A stretch of 57,303 nt of DNA from an uncultured Collinsella sp. (GCA_900766165.1 CAAFUK010000002.1:1-57303); one strand, 5' to 3'; counted from the stretch's first letter, positions 24,621 to 34,318 are shown. Program-made: numbers and translations. The notes: generated by a model from the sequence alone, not told the origin.

Positions 24621-26376
24621 ACGTATCCTCCACGACCTTACCGCCGTCTTGCACGTAAAAACACTTCATGCCGTAGTGCTTGCCATCGTCGGTCACATAG
24701 TAGTCAAACGCATCTTGCGTAAAGCCGTCGGAGTTGGTGGCGCGCACGCGCACAAAATACTGGCCGGTATCGGGGGCATCGCACGTTACCTCCGGCAGCA
24801 GCACGTCCTCGGCCTTAAAGATCACGTCAGTAATGGCGTAATCGAGCGCAAGCTCTACGGTGTAGCGAATGTCGCGCGCCTCAAAGTCGTAGGACGCATC
24901 CCAGTTAATGCGCAGCTTGCCGTTATCAATCTGCGGCACACCGATGTAGAACGGCATGGGCTTTTTATAGCTCTCGCGGAAGCTCTTATAGTTCTCTTCG
25001 ATCTCGGCCGGAATCGCCGCGGCGATCTGCTCGTATTGATCCTTGGTGACAGGCAGATTATCGATATCGGGCGAAGCAAAGACCAGGGATTCAGTCACCT
25101 CGCGGTAGTGCTTGATCATCTTGGTCAGGCGAGTCTCGGTCAAATACGAGCGCAAGTCCTTGACGGCACGGTCGAGTTCGCTGCGGAACGACTTGCTGCG
25201 CAACGCACGATTGAATAGCACGTTGCCCCAGTAGTTGCTTACGCCGCGCTCCCAGCTCGCATAATCCGAGAACCCCGTCAGGCTCAGCTCAAGCTTACGC
25301 AGCATGCCGTCGTTATCCCAATCCAGGATATACCAGACCTTGGAGTTAAGCGGGCTGTACAGATAGCAGTTACGGTTCTGCGTATCGCAGTTGCCCGTCA
25401 GGATCTGAAACGCCAACCAATAGACCAGGTTCTCGGTATCAAAGTAGGTGTCGAGCACGTCATCGATCTTTTGCGATTCGTCGTTGAGCGCATCGAGCAT
25501 CTCGATGAGCTTGGTGTGGTCCGTATCGCCCTTAATCTCGAGCATGCCTTCAAAGCTCGCCTGGTTGTAGTCGGGATCATCGGCAAGCTTAATGGTGTCC
25601 TCGTAGCGATGGAAATCAAAGCTGTTCACCTTGTACAGGTGCCCGCTCTTATCCAGGCCATGTGCCTTAAGCGCCGTCTTGTTGAGCTGCTCCACCTGCG
25701 TAAACAGGCCGTAGTCCTCAAAGGTATCGTTGGACTTTTCGGTCTGGTCGCACACCCACAGATGCACAAACTGCGTGCGCAGGCCCATCATCTGGGGAAT
25801 CCCGCGGATAAGGTCATAGGCCATCTTGTTGCGAAAACGCATACCCTCGCCCATGTGCTTGTTGAGCGCAATCGCACGCTGCTGGCGCCAGGTACCTTTT
25901 CCTTTTTTGAGCTCCACCTTGTAATTCTTCTTCGTATAACCGCTCGACGTCTGGCCACGCACCTGCACGGTAGCATTGGGCGCTTCCTCGCCATAGCCAA
26001 CCTCGCCGGCCACCGGGCCGTCTTCGTCGCCCGCCTGCAAAAGCCCCATTACCTGATAGCGCGTCACGCCCATGTCGGCATAGTCATACACCGAGTACGT
26101 ATTGATCTCGGCCCAGCTATGATCGGTGTTCTCGGAGCTGTTACCGCGCGAGACCGTCAGGTACATGGTCACAATGCCCGAGTCGTCGTAGACCTCGTAC
26201 AGCTCGTCCTTATCGCGAAGGTGCTTGGACTGGTCGGAAGACTCAGCCTTTTTAATCTTGTCCTGTTTTTTGACCTTTTTAGTCGAGGATTCGTCCTGAG
26301 ACGAGCAGCCCGAAAGCAACAGCGCGCCGGCAGCCGCCTCGATCAGGCAGCGGCGAGACATCAACTTATCGATCAT
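24607..26376 (-). CDS. cotH: CotH-family kinase-like lipoprotein
   Basis: A 589-residue secreted lipoprotein. The signal sequence ends in LLLSGC, so Cys24 is the lipidated residue. The CotH domain (about 100-500) has the atypical kinase motifs NCDTQNRNCYLY and YILDWDNDGML (metal/ATP binding), corresponding to the active site described for the spore-coat kinase CotH of Bacillus. A C-terminal beta-sandwich (about 500-575) follows. The ATG at 26376 has GGGGAGG upstream and lies 11 bases inside pelG. In this place it probably modifies an envelope or Pel component. Confidence 0.85.
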   Translation of the reverse strand: MIDKLMSRRCLIEAAAGALLLSGCSSQDESSTKKVKKQDKIKKAESSDQSKHLRDKDELYEVYDDSGIVTMYLTVSRGNSSENTDHSWAEINTYSVYDYADMGVTRYQVMGLLQAGDEDGPVAGEVGYGEEAPNATVQVRGQTSSGYTKKNYKVELKKGKGTWRQQRAIALNKHMGEGMRFRNKMAYDLIRGIPQMMGLRTQFVHLWVCDQTEKSNDTFEDYGLFTQVEQLNKTALKAHGLDKSGHLYKVNSFDFHRYEDTIKLADDPDYNQASFEGMLEIKGDTDHTKLIEMLDALNDESQKIDDVLDTYFDTENLVYWLAFQILTGNCDTQNRNCYLYSPLNSKVWYILDWDNDGMLRKLELSLTGFSDYASWERGVSNYWGNVLFNRALRSKSFRSELDRAVKDLRSYLTETRLTKMIKHYREVTESLVFASPDIDNLPVTKDQYEQIAAAIPAEIEENYKSFRESYKKPMPFYIGVPQIDNGKLRINWDASYDFEARDIRYTVELALDYAITDVIFKAEDVLLPEVTCDAPDTGQYFVRVRATNSDGFTQDAFDYYVTDDGKHYGMKCFYVQDGGKVVEDTYEEG

Positions 26377-27910
26377 CAGAACCTCCCCAATGTTTTTGGT
26401 ACAGGCGAACCACCATACGTTCAAACGCACTGCGCGGCTCACCGCCCACGCGCTTGTCCTCGTAGCGTTGCTCAACACGGTCGAGCACCCGTCCAAGTTC
26501 GGTAAACCAGCCCGTTTTGTCGGTCGCCACAATGGGCTGCTGGCTCAGGATACGATACGGCAAGTTGGCGGTATAGGTATCGAGCCGCAGCAGCGCCACG
26601 ATAAAAAACACCGCTGCACCCAACAAAAAGCCAAAGCCGTAAAACTGCTGCGGCAAGAGCAGAGAAACGGCAGTCGCCAGCCCGGCCACACCGGCAAACA
26701 ACCCCGAGGCCAGCACGGCCCCCTTATAGTCGGTAAAGTACAGCAAGATGAGCAACACTGTATTGCCCACGGCATACAGGCCGTAGCCCACGCACAACGT
26801 GCGAAAATACCCGTGCATCAGGTTGTTAAAGCCCAACGGTAGCGCCGAGAGCACTGTGGTCTCGAGCGAGATGACCGCCGCCGTCACAAACAGTTGTTTG
26901 AGCGCACAAAACCGCAGTTCTCGGTTGAGCGTGGCAAGCATTTCCTCCTCGGCCACCACAATGTCGCCCACCACGCCACCGTCATTGAACAGGCTGTAGT
27001 AGTCGCGGTAGCGCGGATAAAAGTTGACCTCGACCGAGACCACAAAGTTGACGGACGTGACCAGGATCGTCAAAAACGCGATGAGCGCCGGCACATCGTG
27101 GTAGGGCGCACCATAAAACAAGCCCTTGACCTGCACGCCAATGGGACCGGCCCAAATTATCGCCAAGTGCGCAAAGAGGCCCAGGTTGGTAAACAAGCCC
27201 GTGAGCGCCAACGGAATAAACTGATCAAGCCACCGTAAAAAGAGCCAGGGGCTGCGTTCGCTCTGCGGAAAAAACCGGTACAGCAGTACCACGTCCCAGG
27301 CGAGCATGACGCCATAGCCCAGAGCAATTGACGCCAAAAGGCCCTCGACCGGCGGCAGACCAAGCGCCAGCGCGGCCAGGGCGCACAGGCACGCCACGCC
27401 AATGGCAGCCGCAAAGCTGCATAGGATACCGCGGTAATCCTTAATAGCGGTGAGATAGCTCATGCCGTTCCAATTGACGATCATAATGTTGAACAGCCAC
27501 AGGCACAGCAGCCCCTGTAGCAGCGTGGCGCCCGAGAACAGCAAAAAGACGCCGTAGAGCACCGTGCCCACAACGAGCATGATGGCATTAGATCCCCAAA
27601 ACGAAGGCAGGATCTCATCCTCGCGCTCAGCAAAAAGCATATCGGCCAAAAAGCGCGTGACCGGCATAGAGAAAAAACTCGTGAGCGTGAGCGACGCCAG
27701 CAGCGTATAGGTCACCATGCACACCAGCAGATCTTGGTTGCCACGGCCCACACCCCACAGACCGCACAGCACCAAGATACCCACCTGGAGCAGCACGCCC
27801 AGCAGCATGGGGCCCGTGCACACAATGCCGGCGTAGCCATAGGCGCGCATCGTGGCAAACAGACCCTTGCGCCTAAACAGGCGCTTGAGCTCAAAACCGA
27901 TTCCGGCCAC
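26366..27910 (-). CDS. pelG: PelG-like polysaccharide transporter
   Basis: A 514-residue polytopic membrane protein with about 12 hydrophobic segments. It opens MAGIGFELKRLFRRKG, the hallmark N-terminus of PelG, a MATE/MOP-superfamily transporter that moves Pel polysaccharide across the cytoplasmic membrane together with PelD, PelE and PelF. It starts three bases after the pelF stop and overlaps cotH. Confidence 0.9.
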   Translation of the reverse strand: MAGIGFELKRLFRRKGLFATMRAYGYAGIVCTGPMLLGVLLQVGILVLCGLWGVGRGNQDLLVCMVTYTLLASLTLTSFFSMPVTRFLADMLFAEREDEILPSFWGSNAIMLVVGTVLYGVFLLFSGATLLQGLLCLWLFNIMIVNWNGMSYLTAIKDYRGILCSFAAAIGVACLCALAALALGLPPVEGLLASIALGYGVMLAWDVVLLYRFFPQSERSPWLFLRWLDQFIPLALTGLFTNLGLFAHLAIIWAGPIGVQVKGLFYGAPYHDVPALIAFLTILVTSVNFVVSVEVNFYPRYRDYYSLFNDGGVVGDIVVAEEEMLATLNRELRFCALKQLFVTAAVISLETTVLSALPLGFNNLMHGYFRTLCVGYGLYAVGNTVLLILLYFTDYKGAVLASGLFAGVAGLATAVSLLLPQQFYGFGFLLGAAVFFIVALLRLDTYTANLPYRILSQQPIVATDKTGWFTELGRVLDRVEQRYEDKRVGGEPRSAFERMVVRLYQKHWGGSDDR

Positions 27911-27913
27911 CGG

Positions 27914-29341
27914 CTACTCCCCCTCTCTGGGCAGGTCAAACGCTTGCGCCGTCTCGTCGTACAACGCGCGATAGTTGGCGAGCATCTGCTCGTGCAAGAA
28001 GTACGTGGCAACGCGACGCTGGCCGCGCTCACCCATCTCGATACGCCGGGCGCGGCTCGCACACATGCGTTCCATGGCATCGGCCAAGCCCTTGCGATAC
28101 ATAGGCGGCGTCACAAAACCTGCCACGCCAAAGTCATCACCCGGGGCGCCTTCGAGCAGCTCACGGCAGCAGCCCACCTCGGTCGTCACGCAGGGACGGC
28201 GCGCTGCAAGCGACTCCAGCACGCTGAGCGGCTGGCCCTCGGAGATACTCGTCAAAATGGTAAAGTCGAGCTTTTCCATGTACTCGACCACGTTGACGCG
28301 GCCGGTAAAAATCAGGTCGCGCACGCCCAGGGTTTCGACCAGCGCGTGGCACTCGGCGCCGTACTCCTCGTCGTCCACGCCGCCCATGATGTGCAGGCGC
28401 ACCTTGGGCAGGCGCTCGTGCAGCTCAAAGAAGGCATAAATCATGGTCTTAACATCCTTTATGGGCGCCAGGCGCACCACCGCGCCAATGTCCACCCAGC
28501 CGTCATCGGGCTTTAAGGGAATGCCCTTAAAGCGATCGAACTGGATGCCGTTGGGGATGACCAGGCATTTGTCCGCATCGCAGCCCATATCAATCTGCGT
28601 CTTGCGGGCATTATGGAACAAACTCGTCACGCGGAAGGCGCGGCGGTAGATCTCCTCCGAAAGCAGGTAGAAAAAGCGAATCCAGCGGTCCTTAAACGAC
28701 GGCACCACCCAATCGGCGCGAATGATCTCTTCCTCGCGCTCGCGGGTATAGATGCCATGCTCGGTCAGCAGCACCGGCGCATGGTGAACGCTTGAGCCCA
28801 GGCAGGCGAGCAGGCCACCGTAGCCGGTCGAGATGGCATGGTACACATCGGCCACCGGCACCTCGCTTCCCAACAGGTAGAGCACGGGCAGCAACATGGA
28901 GCGCATGGTGTGGAATGCATCGGCAAAGGGCGTGTAGGGATACTCGGCCAGGCACACGTCGCGAAAGATATCCATAAACGTGCGGCTCTGCAAAAACGAG
29001 AGCGGATGCACGCGACGGCGGTGGAAGATATCGAACAGAACATCCCAATCCGGATTGGAGAGCGACACCAGACGACGTAGCGCCTCGCGCTCACGGTCGT
29101 TAAAACTGGCTTCATGTTGCTCGCCCGAAAGCCGCAGGGCATCGTCCAGGAACACCTCGTGCACCTCGACCACGTTGCCGGGCAGCTCGTAGACAAACTT
29201 GCCACGGTCGGCAGCATGCGCGCCGATCACCCACAGCACAAACTCGTGCTCGGGCATGGCCGTAATGTAGCCATGCATCCAGGTAGATACGCCGCCGTGC
29301 ACATAGGGGTAGCAACCCTCGAGTACCAAGCAGATTCTCAT
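27914..29341 (-). CDS. pelF: PelF-like GT4 glycosyltransferase
   Basis: A 475-residue cytoplasmic glycosyltransferase of family GT4. The N-terminus ICLVLEGCYPYVHGGVSTW is the PelF signature. The C-terminal nucleotide-sugar domain has GAVVRLAPIKDVKTMI and the EX7E motif in SEGQPLSVLE (about residue 372-381). PelF polymerises the Pel backbone from UDP-activated amino sugars. The start overlaps the deacetylase gene stop by four bases. Confidence 0.92.
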   Translation of the reverse strand: MRICLVLEGCYPYVHGGVSTWMHGYITAMPEHEFVLWVIGAHAADRGKFVYELPGNVVEVHEVFLDDALRLSGEQHEASFNDREREALRRLVSLSNPDWDVLFDIFHRRRVHPLSFLQSRTFMDIFRDVCLAEYPYTPFADAFHTMRSMLLPVLYLLGSEVPVADVYHAISTGYGGLLACLGSSVHHAPVLLTEHGIYTREREEEIIRADWVVPSFKDRWIRFFYLLSEEIYRRAFRVTSLFHNARKTQIDMGCDADKCLVIPNGIQFDRFKGIPLKPDDGWVDIGAVVRLAPIKDVKTMIYAFFELHERLPKVRLHIMGGVDDEEYGAECHALVETLGVRDLIFTGRVNVVEYMEKLDFTILTSISEGQPLSVLESLAARRPCVTTEVGCCRELLEGAPGDDFGVAGFVTPPMYRKGLADAMERMCASRARRIEMGERGQRRVATYFLHEQMLANYRALYDETAQAFDLPREGE

Positions 29342-31218
29342 TTATCGCCACCCTCCTTGCGCTCGATCGTCACGGTCTTATCATTTGCCTTGAGCAGATA
29401 CAGATTGCCCGTAAGGTGCGTCAGTTCGCCACCCGCCACCGCACCCGGCTCGCCATTATTGGCGCGGAACATGAGCCACGCCTCGTCGTGGAAATTGCCC
29501 AGGCTGAGCGTCCAGGCATCTGCACTTGTATCCACGTTCACCGTAACCGACGAAAAGCGCTGGATGGCACCGGAGCACTCCGACGCCGTCTGGTGCCGCA
29601 GATCGGGCGCCGACTTGGTAAGCCAGTCCAGGTAGTCGGTCAGGCCGCCCTTGTAGACCTCCCAGCCCTCCTTGGCTCCGCGATCGGGGTCCAAAAGGTC
29701 GTCCGGGTGCATAAAGTGCGTACTCACGTAGTGCATGTTGAGCTCGGACACGGCGGCTAGGCGCATATAGGAATCGTTGACCATGCCGCCCGAAACAATA
29801 CGTGGCTGCTCCACAATGCCATCGCTCGCCACGCCAAACTCCTGCACGTAGGGTAGGTCGGTGCCATCCTCAAAATACGTACTGGCAATGGTCTTAATGC
29901 GCGGAACATCGGTACCGATAAGCTTGCGCGCGCGAGCCGAAAGAATATTCGACGGCGGCACGTAAACCGAGCCATGAGCATTGGGCAGGACCTCGTCCTG
30001 GAAAGCGATAAGCTCGTTGAGCGATGCGACAAGCGTTTCCTTGTTCTTCCACGTCTTGTAGTCGTACAACGTGCCGTAGTCGGTGTCCCAGAGCGCGAGC
30101 GGCTGATGGTTGTAGCCGTGAAAGCCCAGCTCGCCGCCCATCTGCAGCAGCATGCCGCCAAAATAGCGGAACTGCGTGGTATCGGGTTGGCGCGCGGGCT
30201 CGGTCTGGTTGACCGCGTCCTCGTAGTTTTCGATCATCACGCCGGTATAGCGAATGCCATATTTTTGCGCGAGCTTTTGCAGATCGGGCCACCAGACCTT
30301 GGTGTAAAAATCGGCAATGGAAAGGCCGTAGTCACGCTTGATATAAGTACCGTCGCCCGAGGGCACGGGGCTAGGAAAGTCGTCCAAATAGAACACGGCG
30401 CTGTTGATGACCGGATAGGCCGTGGCATCACCCAGCAGGCTGATCGCCGCGGCGTAAAAACCGCGCATGACCTTGTCGTAGATGCCAATGTTGCACACCA
30501 CGGTGTGACCACTGCCGCAATCGTTAGACCAAATGAGCGGCGTGCCCGCATCGCCGGTCTTAGCCCACACGTGCGCCGTCTCGCGCAATGAAACCGAGAG
30601 CGAAGAATAGAAGGGATCCGAGAACTCGTAGCGCTCTCCCCCGCCCAGCATAAAGTCCTCGCTCGGCACAATGCTTTCGGCTTTTACATAGTCATATCCG
30701 GCCGATTCAATGCCAAGCTTGGAGGCAATCACTTGCAGATAGCTCGAGTTATCCGGCGGCATGGCGAGCATAAGCGAACCGCCGGCACTCACCCAACTCA
30801 TAATGTCGGTCAGATGCTTACCGAGCCCATCGAGCGACGGCATGAGCAAAATCACGCGATCGAAGGAGGTCAGCGAGGGAATGGCATCCGCACCATCCAG
30901 GGCAAGGTCCACGTCGCGGTGCGCGATCTTCATTTCGAGCAGGATCTGGTCGAACTGTTCCTTTACGTCCTCGACGCCAGCTTGATCGGAATCGGTAATG
31001 ACCAGGCACGTGGGCTTTTGGCCAAAGATTGCCGAGGAGGCCGGCACCGCATCGTTGGCGGCAAGCATCCCCAGCTTATGCTGGCCCGCACTGTACTGCA
31101 CGCCGGCACGCTCCACCAGCAGCACGGCGGCCATGACGATAAAAACAGCCCACACCACGAGGAGTCCCATCCAACGAAAGCGGCCTGCTCGGTCGCGGAT
31201 ATGTTGCACCACGCTCAT
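29338..31218 (-). CDS. PelA-type membrane-anchored polysaccharide deacetylase (DUF2194)
   Basis: A 626-residue protein with one N-terminal membrane anchor (LLVVWAVFIVMAAVLLVE) and a large extracytoplasmic part. A Rossmann-like region (about 55-250) precedes a CE4-type deacetylase barrel with FYLDDFPSP near residue 275 (catalytic Asp pair) and HGYNH near residue 367 (HxxxH metal ligands). A C-terminal beta domain follows. In Gram-positive Pel clusters the deacetylase domain of PelA occurs as such a separate protein; the PelA hydrolase domain is absent. ATG 31218 overlaps the pelE stop as ATGA, with GGGGAGGAGG upstream. Confidence 0.8.
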   Translation of the reverse strand: MSVVQHIRDRAGRFRWMGLLVVWAVFIVMAAVLLVERAGVQYSAGQHKLGMLAANDAVPASSAIFGQKPTCLVITDSDQAGVEDVKEQFDQILLEMKIAHRDVDLALDGADAIPSLTSFDRVILLMPSLDGLGKHLTDIMSWVSAGGSLMLAMPPDNSSYLQVIASKLGIESAGYDYVKAESIVPSEDFMLGGGERYEFSDPFYSSLSVSLRETAHVWAKTGDAGTPLIWSNDCGSGHTVVCNIGIYDKVMRGFYAAAISLLGDATAYPVINSAVFYLDDFPSPVPSGDGTYIKRDYGLSIADFYTKVWWPDLQKLAQKYGIRYTGVMIENYEDAVNQTEPARQPDTTQFRYFGGMLLQMGGELGFHGYNHQPLALWDTDYGTLYDYKTWKNKETLVASLNELIAFQDEVLPNAHGSVYVPPSNILSARARKLIGTDVPRIKTIASTYFEDGTDLPYVQEFGVASDGIVEQPRIVSGGMVNDSYMRLAAVSELNMHYVSTHFMHPDDLLDPDRGAKEGWEVYKGGLTDYLDWLTKSAPDLRHQTASECSGAIQRFSSVTVNVDTSADAWTLSLGNFHDEAWLMFRANNGEPGAVAGGELTHLTGNLYLLKANDKTVTIERKEGGDK

Positions 31219-32120
31219 CTGGCCTCCTCCCCGTCGCGCCAAAACGCCAACTTTTCGCGGTTGTCGGCGCTTAAATACACATGTTGCTTGTCAATCGCAT
31301 CGATCACACGGTGGACTTCGTCACCGTCGCGGCGCATCACGGCCAGGCGCAGGCAAAGCATCCAAACCTCCTGCTCGTCGGGCACGTCGAGCACCAGCTG
31401 GTCGGTCACGGCCTGCGCCTCGTCGATCTGTCCGACATCGGCCAGAGCCGTCGCGTATCGAATGCGCAGCTCAAGGGTATCCTCGCGCTCGCAGCGACGC
31501 GCAAGCAGGCGCGCGTACTGTTGGCGCTGAATCTGAGCCACGCGCCCCTCGGCCAAGCCCGAGCCCAAGTATTCACCAAGAAAATCGCAGTATTCGTTGA
31601 GGTTTTGCGCGCTCGGGTCCGTCTTAAAGGCACGCTCCAGCTGCTGCAGTTTAAGGTCGGACTCCTTGGAGATCTGCGCCACCGCCGTCGCGGCATAGTG
31701 CGCCACCTCAACGTCGTCGTTAAGCTTAGCCGCCTGCAGCTGCGCCAGGTAAGCGTCGGGCTCCTCGGTGAGCATGGAGAGCATTAGGCGGCGCCGGTAT
31801 GCCGGGTCATTGACGATGAGCGCCTCCTCGAGCGGCACTACGCCCGCATCGTCCTCAGCACTCGGTACCGACATGCTACGATGCAGGTCGTCGTTGAAGC
31901 GCAGCGACTCCAGCGCAGACTCTTTCAGCCCCTCGCCAAACATCGCGCTGCAGACCGATAGCAGAACCACCAGCAACGGACCCCACAGCGGCACCAGCAC
32001 TATCACAGCCAGCATGTGCCCGCGCACCGGCAGCAGGCCCAGCTTCATGAGCGTCCACAGCATCAGGCAAACCAACGCATGAATCAGCAGCAAGACGGCA
32101 GCAACGACAAGCGAGATCAA
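31215..32120 (-). CDS. pelE: PelE-like membrane/TPR protein
   Basis: A 301-residue protein with two N-terminal hydrophobic segments (about 1-60) followed by a soluble all-helical part with TPR-like repeats. PelE has exactly this layout and forms the membrane complex with PelD, PelF and PelG. It starts at TTG, whose bases overlap the pelD stop (TTGA), and ends overlapping the deacetylase gene. The sequence itself is poorly conserved, so the call rests on layout and position. Confidence 0.75.
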   Translation of the reverse strand: MISLVVAAVLLLIHALVCLMLWTLMKLGLLPVRGHMLAVIVLVPLWGPLLVVLLSVCSAMFGEGLKESALESLRFNDDLHRSMSVPSAEDDAGVVPLEEALIVNDPAYRRRLMLSMLTEEPDAYLAQLQAAKLNDDVEVAHYAATAVAQISKESDLKLQQLERAFKTDPSAQNLNEYCDFLGEYLGSGLAEGRVAQIQRQQYARLLARRCEREDTLELRIRYATALADVGQIDEAQAVTDQLVLDVPDEQEVWMLCLRLAVMRRDGDEVHRVIDAIDKQHVYLSADNREKLAFWRDGEEAR

Positions 32121-34255
32121 GCGGCACCCCCCTCACCGTCACCGGTGTAAGAGATGTGCTGCAACAACGCCACGATGTCCTCGCCGTCGACGGGTTCCAC
32201 CGCAATATGCTTTGCGCTCAGGCGCTCGCGGATAATGGGCAGATCGCACGCCTTTGCCTGACGCATAAGCAGGTAGAGTACGTCGCCGTCGACCAAGCCC
32301 GCCGCGTCGCTCTCGCGGATTGCCGACCCAATTGCGCCCACCAGCTCGCCGACAGGCTCCATGCCCGGTACCACGCGCAGGAGCAAAAAACTCCCCATCT
32401 TGCTATCTGCCAGCGCCTGCTCTGCCGCGAGCTCTTGGCCAAAGGCAGCCTGCTTGAGCACACAAGTGCCGTCAACGCAGCGTTTATCCTGCGCCACCGC
32501 CTCATAGTCAAAGGCACGGCCCAGCGCGCTTTCGACCAGGCCGCACAAGATGCGGAACAGGTTTTGATAATAGAGGGTCATTTGGTTTTCGGCCGCGCTA
32601 CGCACAAAGATCAACACGGCGGGTGCCCCGTCGCGCTCGATCGTGTATCCAAACATGGGAAGCCCCGGCGTCAGCTCGCGGTTCACCCACAGGTTCGAAC
32701 GACCCCCGTCGCCCAAAAGAGGTGCAAGCTGCTCAAGCGTGAGCGAGCGTGCGGCATCTTCGGCAATCGCGGGACTTGCAGCCACCAGGCGTGCAAATGC
32801 CCCGCCCGAAACATGGTAGATCGCCACGGGATCGTTCTCGAGGATCTCGCCCAAAAGCTCGCAGCACTTGCGATAGATGTCGCGTGGGTTGAGCATGTCG
32901 AGCTCCTGCGTCACCGCAAAGATCTTGCCAAAGCTGTCGTGGCGACCCACGATCTGGCGCCTGTACGCGCGTTCGTCCTCGATCGCGTCGTGGTAGAGCT
33001 GCGTAAGGAACGTATTGCGGTTGCGCACGAGCTCGTTTTGATCGCGCTCCGCCCTAATGGCTTCGCTGTTGCGCAGCTGCACATAGCCGCACACGGCACC
33101 CACCACAAAGTACGCAATAAACGGCAGCCAGTTGGACGGCTCGTAGAACAGACCCTGGAAGGTATAGCCGTACTGAGTAAAGTAGCTGGCTGCCAAACCC
33201 ACCGACGCCAGCAGCGCCGCAACCAGGCCAAAGTCCAAGCCATACAGCGTGCCGATCAGCACCACGTAGAGCAGGCGATAATCGAGCACGTTGAGCTGGA
33301 CCGATTGTGAGAACAGATGCTCCAGTACCTCGAACAGAACCCAGGCAACGCCCGTCTCTAGGCATTTAATAGGCAGCGTGCGCATTTGGATGCGGTCGAT
33401 GGCGGCGCGCAAGGGGTTGACCTTCTTCGCGCGGCCAGCATCCCAACGCGCTTGAATGGTCGAAAGATCGCACAGCAAGTCGTAGCGCTGAAACCAGCCA
33501 TAGCGCACGCGAGCGACGTCGCTGGCGGGCAGGATGTAGCCGGCAGAATCGCCATAGGCAACGGCAAGGCCGGGGAACAAAGCCTTGAGGGCGTCCCCCA
33601 CCTCACCCGCCGTGTGATGGAAGGTATCGGCTACGTCGAGCGTCTCAAAGGAGGCGTCCCAGCTGTCGAAGATACGGCGTACCAGCACCGCAAGCTCCTC
33701 GGCACACAGCAGGGGAAACGCCGCATTCTGCGCGCCCTGCAGAGCGACCGATCCGGTTGAGCACGCGTCGAACAGTGGCGCCAAAAACGGGTCCTCCAGC
33801 GCAGCAGACACGGTATACAGGAACGGCACGCGCAGGATCTTGGTCTGAACGCCCTCGCGAGCAGCGTAGTAGCGGCACAGGTCGTTGGCTGCGTGCGCGA
33901 TAATGCCCTTGCCCGTTCGCCCCGCGGCATCGGCGGCACCCTCGGCACCCGCGGGCCCCGCTATATACAGCAGTTGGACCCGGCGACCCGCGCACGCACG
34001 AAAGACCGAGCGCAACAGCTCGATATCGCCCACGATATCGGTATGCGGGGTAAGGTAATTAGACAGGTAGACCACGCGATCGAACTCGTAGGCCTGCTCC
34101 AAGTGCTGGAGCGGCTCTTTCCACGCGGCATGGGGCGACGACTCATCACGGCGCGCTTCCGCAGCAGCGACGACCTTAACGTGGTCACCGGGGAACGCCT
34201 TGGCACAAAAGTCATCGTCAACATATGCGGTGTTGCCAACAACCAGCACCTCCAT
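32117..34255 (-). CDS. pelD: PelD-like c-di-GMP receptor with N-terminal SDR-like domain
   Basis: A 712-residue protein with four parts. A degenerate NAD-dependent epimerase/SDR-like domain covers residues 1-270 (start EVLVVGNTAYVDDDF; no GxxGxxG). Membrane segments lie at about 300-400 and a GAF domain at about 440-570. A GGDEF-like domain at about 590-705 has its active-site motif degraded to DGDVL (656-660), while an RxxD inhibitory-type site, R647-E-S-D650, is kept five residues upstream. This is the pattern of PelD, the c-di-GMP receptor that switches on Pel synthesis. GGGGAGGAG precedes the ATG. First gene of the operon. Confidence 0.85.
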   Translation of the reverse strand: MEVLVVGNTAYVDDDFCAKAFPGDHVKVVAAAEARRDESSPHAAWKEPLQHLEQAYEFDRVVYLSNYLTPHTDIVGDIELLRSVFRACAGRRVQLLYIAGPAGAEGAADAAGRTGKGIIAHAANDLCRYYAAREGVQTKILRVPFLYTVSAALEDPFLAPLFDACSTGSVALQGAQNAAFPLLCAEELAVLVRRIFDSWDASFETLDVADTFHHTAGEVGDALKALFPGLAVAYGDSAGYILPASDVARVRYGWFQRYDLLCDLSTIQARWDAGRAKKVNPLRAAIDRIQMRTLPIKCLETGVAWVLFEVLEHLFSQSVQLNVLDYRLLYVVLIGTLYGLDFGLVAALLASVGLAASYFTQYGYTFQGLFYEPSNWLPFIAYFVVGAVCGYVQLRNSEAIRAERDQNELVRNRNTFLTQLYHDAIEDERAYRRQIVGRHDSFGKIFAVTQELDMLNPRDIYRKCCELLGEILENDPVAIYHVSGGAFARLVAASPAIAEDAARSLTLEQLAPLLGDGGRSNLWVNRELTPGLPMFGYTIERDGAPAVLIFVRSAAENQMTLYYQNLFRILCGLVESALGRAFDYEAVAQDKRCVDGTCVLKQAAFGQELAAEQALADSKMGSFLLLRVVPGMEPVGELVGAIGSAIRESDAAGLVDGDVLYLLMRQAKACDLPIIRERLSAKHIAVEPVDGEDIVALLQHISYTGDGEGGAA

Positions 34256-34299
34256 GGCGTACTCCTCCCCTAAAATCCACTTCTGTCATAGTCAAACAT

Positions 34300-34318
34300 G
34301 CGTATTTTACGCTGTCAA
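34300..34318 (-). promoter_or_regulatory. Promoter region and dyad upstream of pelD
   Basis: On the minus strand a consensus -35 TTGACA (34318-34313) is followed directly by the dyad GCGTAAAATACGC (34312-34300). No good -10 stands at the standard distance. The dyad could be an operator placed in the spacer. The 34256-34410 gap holds nothing else except a CAGCCTC/GAGGCTG hairpin at 34392-34410. Confidence 0.45.
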
